NCBI GenBank assembly: GCA_023135165.1
Contig: JAGLTS010000010.1
Location: forward strand, 1 to 54,440
DNA: 54,440 nucleotides
Reading direction: 5' to 3'
Source: Phycisphaerales bacterium
GTDB lineage: Bacteria; Planctomycetota; Phycisphaerae; Phycisphaerales; JAGLTS01
Position numbers and translations under genes: made by a program
Notes under the pieces: model-generated
What the model was told of the DNA's origin: nothing
Database searches by the model: none
The model's input: the letters and a program-made list of their open reading frames with translations, nothing else
Shown: one piece after another, positions 53,004 through 54,440 of the stretch
Numbering within the stretch: position 1 is the first letter of the stretch
How the letters are laid out: each line of letters starts with the position of its first letter

Positions 53004-54374
53004 ATGACCGCTGTCATCATCATCCTTTCGATTCTGTCCGCCCTACTGGCTGCGGCGGGTGCATACCTGTTGTGGGAACGCGCGCACCGAGGCGCCGAAC
53101 TTGCCGTTGCGAAGAGCGAGCGGGATGCCGCGCAAGCGCAGGCGGAGGAGCTGCGCGCCGACCTTGGCAAACGTGAGACTGAACTCGCCACCGCTCAGTC
53201 GCGCGAAACCGAGCTGAAGGTTCGCATCAAGGAACTCGAGGGGCAGCGAGACGCATTCGAGCAGCTTCGCGCGCAGCAGGTTGAAGAGCTCGAGAAGATG
53301 CAGAGACAGTTCAGGGAGGCGTTCGACTCGCTCGCGCTGAAAGCGCTCGAACGAAGCGGCGAGAGTTTCCTGAAACTGGCCAAGGGCGAGCTTGGCAAAA
53401 AAGAGCAGGCGGTCGATGCGCTCATCAAGCCGATCAAGGAACTGCTCGAAAAACAGGGCATCGCGGTCGGCGAGCTTGAGAAAAAGCGCAGTGGCGCGTA
53501 CGTGAAGATCGAAGAACAAATCAAGCAGATCATCGCGTCGAACGAGAAGCTCGATCGTGAGACCGGTCGCCTCGTCACCGCCCTGCGCAGGCCGGAGCAG
53601 CGCGGACGTTGGGGCGAGATGCAGCTTCGCAACGTCGTCGAACTCGCGGGGATGACCGAGCACAGCGACTTCCACGAGCAGGTCCAAACCGACGACCCGA
53701 ACACGCGAGATCGGCCTGACATGACGGTGCACATGCCGGGCGACGGCGTGATCGTCGTCGATTCCAAGGTCGCGCTGGATGCGTACCTCGATGCGCTCCA
53801 ACCGGATGCGGATCGTGAGGCCTTGCTCATTCGACATGCCGGACAGGTCGAAGCGCACTACAAAAAGCTCGCAGGCAAGCGGTACTGGGAGCAGTTCGAG
53901 CGCACGCCGAAGCTGGTGGTGATGTTCATGCCGCTCGAATCAGCGCTCGTCGCGGCATTGGAGGTGAAGCCGGACCTTCATGCTGAAGCGATGGAGAACC
54001 ACATCCTCATCGCCACGCCGACGCTGCTCGTGGCGCTGCTGCGGGCGGTAGCGTACGGCTGGCGACAAGAGGATGTCGCAGCAAACGCACGAGAAATCGA
54101 GCGAACAGGCAAGGAGTTGTACGACCGCCTGGCCACGTTCGTCAGCCACTTCGAGAAGGTGGGAACGGGTTTGCGACGGACCAAGGCTGCGTACAACGAC
54201 GCGGTCGGTTCGCTCGAACATCGCATCCTGCCCAGCACGCGAAAGCTGCGGGCCCTCGGCGTAACAACGGAAGATGAGATCGAGTCGCCGGCGCAGGTCG
54301 AAGTCGAAGTCCGCGATGTGACGGCAAGCGAGCTGAAGTCGCTGCCCACCAGTGATGAAGACACCGTCTCGTAA
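53004..54374 (+). CDS. rmuC: DNA recombination protein RmuC homologue
   Basis: This 456-residue protein has one N-terminal membrane helix (about 3-23), a long coiled coil (about 30-130, rich in Glu, Gln, Arg, Lys) and the RmuC nuclease-like domain. Diagnostic blocks are RGRWGEMQLRNVVELAGM, the VDSKVALDAYLDAL segment with its DSK triad, and MFMPLESALVAAL. RmuC limits sequence inversions at short inverted repeats and has a restriction-endonuclease-like core; related proteins occur in antiphage systems, but it is usually housekeeping. The remaining 66 bases of the window hold nothing I recognise. Confidence 0.92.
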   Translation: MTAVIIILSILSALLAAAGAYLLWERAHRGAELAVAKSERDAAQAQAEELRADLGKRETELATAQSRETELKVRIKELEGQRDAFEQLRAQQVEELEKMQRQFREAFDSLALKALERSGESFLKLAKGELGKKEQAVDALIKPIKELLEKQGIAVGELEKKRSGAYVKIEEQIKQIIASNEKLDRETGRLVTALRRPEQRGRWGEMQLRNVVELAGMTEHSDFHEQVQTDDPNTRDRPDMTVHMPGDGVIVVDSKVALDAYLDALQPDADREALLIRHAGQVEAHYKKLAGKRYWEQFERTPKLVVMFMPLESALVAALEVKPDLHAEAMENHILIATPTLLVALLRAVAYGWRQEDVAANAREIERTGKELYDRLATFVSHFEKVGTGLRRTKAAYNDAVGSLEHRILPSTRKLRALGVTTEDEIESPAQVEVEVRDVTASELKSLPTSDEDTVS

Positions 54375-54440
54375 GCGAGCCGCGGCGTCCCCGCCAGCGG
54401 TACGTACGTTGTGCAGGGAACACACATTTGCACGTCGGGG

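Noticed and set aside
52914..54374. RmuC as part of a defence island with the nearby STAND-like gene
   Set aside because: They are more than 7 kb apart, with tig and two surface or protease genes between. RmuC here has the full housekeeping architecture and its own promoter element.
1..54440. CRISPR arrays, tRNA or rRNA genes
   Set aside because: No regularly spaced direct repeats, no tRNA cloverleaf with a clear T-loop signature and no rRNA-like conserved stretch were noticed. A tRNAscan or Infernal run would be decisive.

Overview
The window is GC-rich, densely coding and almost wholly chromosomal core in character. It most likely comes from a planctomycete (Planctomycetota), probably of the class Phycisphaerae. 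The clues are a huge secreted protein with an N-terminal LESRRLLA motif (LEPR-XLL-like), a DUF4159 protein with a prenyltransferase-like repeat domain, a split dcw cluster, menaquinone genes of the futalosine type (mqnC) together with a MenG/UbiE methyltransferase, and a type IV pilus cluster with fused PilM-PilN. This assignment rests on recognising protein families and not on a database search. I saw no rRNA, tRNA, CRISPR array, transposase or integrase.

Layout. Positions 160-4050 hold a cell-division cluster (rsmH, a LysM membrane protein, a short FtsL-like protein, ftsI). Positions 4265-14843 hold a pilus/pseudopilus operon: PilZ protein, GspE/PilB ATPase, PilC/GspF platform protein, major pilin-like protein, three pseudopilins, a PilX/MshP-like protein with a repeat ectodomain, a frameshifted ASPIC/UnbV-like remnant, then PilM-PilN fusion, PilO-like and PilP-like proteins. 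Gene order resembles an MSHA/GspEFGHIJK operon. No secretin, retraction ATPase or prepilin peptidase lies in the window. Positions 14868-19574 hold an M48 lipoprotein protease, menG, a cobalamin-fold protein and an FHA-GAF histidine kinase. Positions 19768-26200 encode a 1602-residue secreted multidomain protein and a secreted metzincin-TPR protein. Positions 26262-40557 hold a CgeB-like glycosyltransferase, a PIN-PhoH ATPase, the DUF4159 protein, SppA, a methyltransferase, a glutamine amidotransferase, a GlcD-GlcF-type oxidase, a DUF4139 protein and a membrane protein. Positions 40803-47264 hold mqnC, a large STAND-like P-loop NTPase and tig. Positions 47543-54374 hold a VIT-vWA protein, an M16 peptidase and RmuC.

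The most unusual structure is at 42161-45842. The last part of mqnC is present twice, once at the end of the intact gene and once 3561 bp downstream, just before a terminator shared with tig. A single 1087-codon NTPase gene lies between the copies, so it looks like a cargo gene inserted at the mqnC 3-prime end. The NTPase has STAND features (GRxxEL-type motif, Walker A and B, GxP, winged helix, long helical tail) and could be a defence-type sensor; that role is inference. A second 3-prime partial duplication, of menG, flanks a perfect 21-bp palindrome.

Regulation. Five genes (M48 protease, histidine kinase, methyltransferase, amidotransferase, rmuC) have a TANNNT hexamer exactly 6 nt before the start codon and no Shine-Dalgarno site, which suggests leaderless mRNAs. 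Other genes have clear Shine-Dalgarno sites. Intrinsic terminators are visible after the cobalamin-fold gene, between mqnC and tig, after the VIT-vWA gene, and, as a possible attenuator, at the start of the first pseudopilin gene.
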